Source: Flavisolibacter tropicus
GTDB taxonomy: Bacteria > Bacteroidota > Bacteroidia > Chitinophagales > Chitinophagaceae
Direction of reading: 5' to 3'
DNA length: 64,000 nucleotides
Assembly (NCBI RefSeq): GCF_001644645.1
Contig: NZ_CP011390.1
Coordinates: 1,302,001-1,366,000 of the forward strand
In this document: in pieces, positions 62,587 to 64,000 of the stretch
Numbering within the stretch: the stretch's first letter is position 1
Layout of the letters: the number at the start of each line of letters is the position of its first letter
The notes under the pieces: generated by a model
What the model was told of the DNA's origin: nothing
The model's database searches: none
What the model saw: the letters and a program-made list of their open reading frames with translations, nothing else
Made by a program: the position numbers and the translations under genes

Positions 62587-64000
62587 ATGAACAAAGGGTT
62601 GTTTCAAAAACTACTCCCCCATTTAATTGCTTTTGTTGTGTTTTTGGTTGTTGCTGTCATTTATTGTAAACCCGCTTTACAAGGTGAAGTAGTAAACCAA
62701 TCAGATGTTACCCACTGGAAAGGATCTATTCAGCAATCAATTGAATACAAAGAAACGCATGGTCAGTACCCTTTATGGACCAATGCGCTCTTCAGCGGTA
62801 TGCCGGCTTTTCAAATAGGATATCCTGCTAACAACCACATTCCCTGGTATACGCATGCCATCTTAACATTAGGCTTACCTAAGCCCATTCAGTTTTTCTT
62901 TCTGGCATGTATCTGCTTTTATTTCTTATGCCAGGCCATTCGCATAAATCCTTATTTATCCATTTTCGGGGCCTTATCGTTTGCGTATGCAACTTATAAT
63001 CCTATCATTATAGCTGTAGGACACGAAACCAAGATGTGGTCGATTGCTTATATGCCTGCATTATTAGGAAGTATACTCCTCATTTATGATCGAAAATATT
63101 GGATTGGCGCAGGGCTAACCGCTTTATTTACATCGGTGTTATTAGCCATGAACCATCCCCAGATAGACTACTATTTCTTTTTAGTGGTAGCCATTATGAC
63201 CATATTTTTTATTGTTAGATGGATTCGTCAAAAAGAAATGGGGCATTTGCTTAAGGCGTTAAGCTTTACCCTGGTTGCCGGTATCATTGGCGTATTAGTT
63301 AATGCTGTTACTATATTCTCTACCTATGAGTATCAAAAAGAAACCATCCGTGGCGGCCACTCCGATTTAGTAAAAGCGGAAAAAGGAGATGCTGAAACTG
63401 GGTTAGCTAAAGATTATGCTTTTGATTACAGCATGGAAAAAGCTGAGCCCCTTGTAATGCTGTTTCCTCGTATGTATGGTGGCAGCAGTGATAAAAATGA
63501 AAAAGCAGAAGATTCAAAAGCCGTTGAAGCCATTCAAAGCCTACCACCACAGTTACAGCAACAATTACCGTTAACCTTTTATTGGGGCGGTATCGGATAT
63601 ACATCTGGTCCTCCTTACGTTGGTGCCATAGTTTGCTTTTTAGCCATTCTAGGTATGTTTGTTTTAGACAGCAAGCATAAATGGTGGATATTTACGGCTA
63701 TTGTTCTATCTATATTGATGTCATGGGGAAAATTCTTTGAAAGTTTCAATACAGTACTGTACAATGTACTGCCATTATATAATAAGTTCAGAGCGCCCTC
63801 TATGATACTGGTCATACCGCAATTGCTATTACCAGTATTAGCTGTACTATCCCTGGAGAAAATTGCTTTCACTGAAAATCAGAAAGAGTTATGGCTGAAC
63901 ATTAAGAAAGGGTTAATTGCTACGGGGGCAATTGTAGTACTTGCTTTATTGCTTTATATGTCATTTGACTTTTTAAGCAACAATGACAAAGAAATATTGA
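62587..64000 (+). CDS. YfhO-family membrane protein, N-terminal part
   Basis: Open from ATG 62,587 to the window end (471 codons), so it is cut. It starts with a membrane segment (LIAFVVFLVVAVIYCKPALQ) and has GEVVNQSDVTHWKG, PLWTNALFSGMPAFQ and many further hydrophobic segments, with a conserved external stretch EPLVMLFPRMYGGSSDK and FYWGGIGYTSGPPYVGAI. This is the layout of the large YfhO/GT-C-like proteins of Bacteroidota, thought to transfer sugars to surface or lipoteichoic-type polymers in other phyla. Function here is open. Confidence 0.85.
   Translation, partial: MNKGLFQKLLPHLIAFVVFLVVAVIYCKPALQGEVVNQSDVTHWKGSIQQSIEYKETHGQYPLWTNALFSGMPAFQIGYPANNHIPWYTHAILTLGLPKPIQFFFLACICFYFLCQAIRINPYLSIFGALSFAYATYNPIIIAVGHETKMWSIAYMPALLGSILLIYDRKYWIGAGLTALFTSVLLAMNHPQIDYYFFLVVAIMTIFFIVRWIRQKEMGHLLKALSFTLVAGIIGVLVNAVTIFSTYEYQKETIRGGHSDLVKAEKGDAETGLAKDYAFDYSMEKAEPLVMLFPRMYGGSSDKNEKAEDSKAVEAIQSLPPQLQQQLPLTFYWGGIGYTSGPPYVGAIVCFLAILGMFVLDSKHKWWIFTAIVLSILMSWGKFFESFNTVLYNVLPLYNKFRAPSMILVIPQLLLPVLAVLSLEKIAFTENQKELWLNIKKGLIATGAIVVLALLLYMSFDFLSNNDKEIL

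Overview
The window looks like chromosome of a Bacteroidota bacterium, most likely family Chitinophagaceae. Supporting signs are a type IX secretion gene (porQ), a stray type IX sorting tail, PorT-like and Wzi outer-membrane barrels, a parA-parB-DUF5683-dapB operon, promoters of the TTG-N20-TAnnTTTG type, AT-leaning composition and a tRNA without an encoded CCA. The family-level placement is inferred from gene style, not from a search.

Positions 1-14,260 form a glycan-degradation island on the minus strand: a GH3 xylosidase/glucosidase-like enzyme with a GH29 fucosidase, then GH92, GH2 and GH125 enzymes. Together these families could remove the xylose, fucose and mannose residues of plant-type N-glycans, much like the Xanthomonas nix set. 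The island is scarred. It holds a detached type IX sorting tail, a haloperoxidase C-terminal stump, long low-complexity spacers with 7-bp and 11-bp tandem repeats, and an intact and a decayed copy of one unnamed small protein family with related leaders.

Positions 14,261-34,968 are a single-strand exopolysaccharide/capsule locus of the Wzx/Wzy type: Wza-like export protein, Wzz-like protein, flippase, Wzy-like polymerase, a phosphoglycosyltransferase that starts the repeat unit, about six further glycosyltransferases, three methyltransferases, a DegT aminotransferase with a cupin partner, and a Wzi-like surface protein. Divergent from it, gmd and fcl (35,704-37,842) make GDP-L-fucose and are visibly more GC-rich than their neighbours. 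The divergent spacer carries a five-unit 11-bp tandem repeat that resembles a regulator binding array.

Positions 37,943-64,000 are mostly housekeeping: a lipoprotein, a UbiA-like membrane protein, M42 peptidase, porQ with lon, two outer-membrane barrels (one frameshifted), metallophosphoesterase, UPF0173 hydrolase, parAB-DUF5683-dapB, a threonine-dehydrogenase-like SDR, kdsA, a beta-CASP nuclease, serine dehydratase, FKBP lipoprotein, tRNA-Cys, nucleoside phosphorylase, dapF, corA, a NUDIX protein, a VUT/YhhQ transporter and the start of a YfhO-family protein. Intergenic repeats reappear around kdsA as three ungapped 40-bp copies.

The best candidates for something undescribed are the small basic protein family with its repeat-rich leader, the heptamer/undecamer repeat landscape, and the operator-like 11-bp array between the export and GDP-fucose genes. 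No CRISPR array, complete transposon or prophage was seen.
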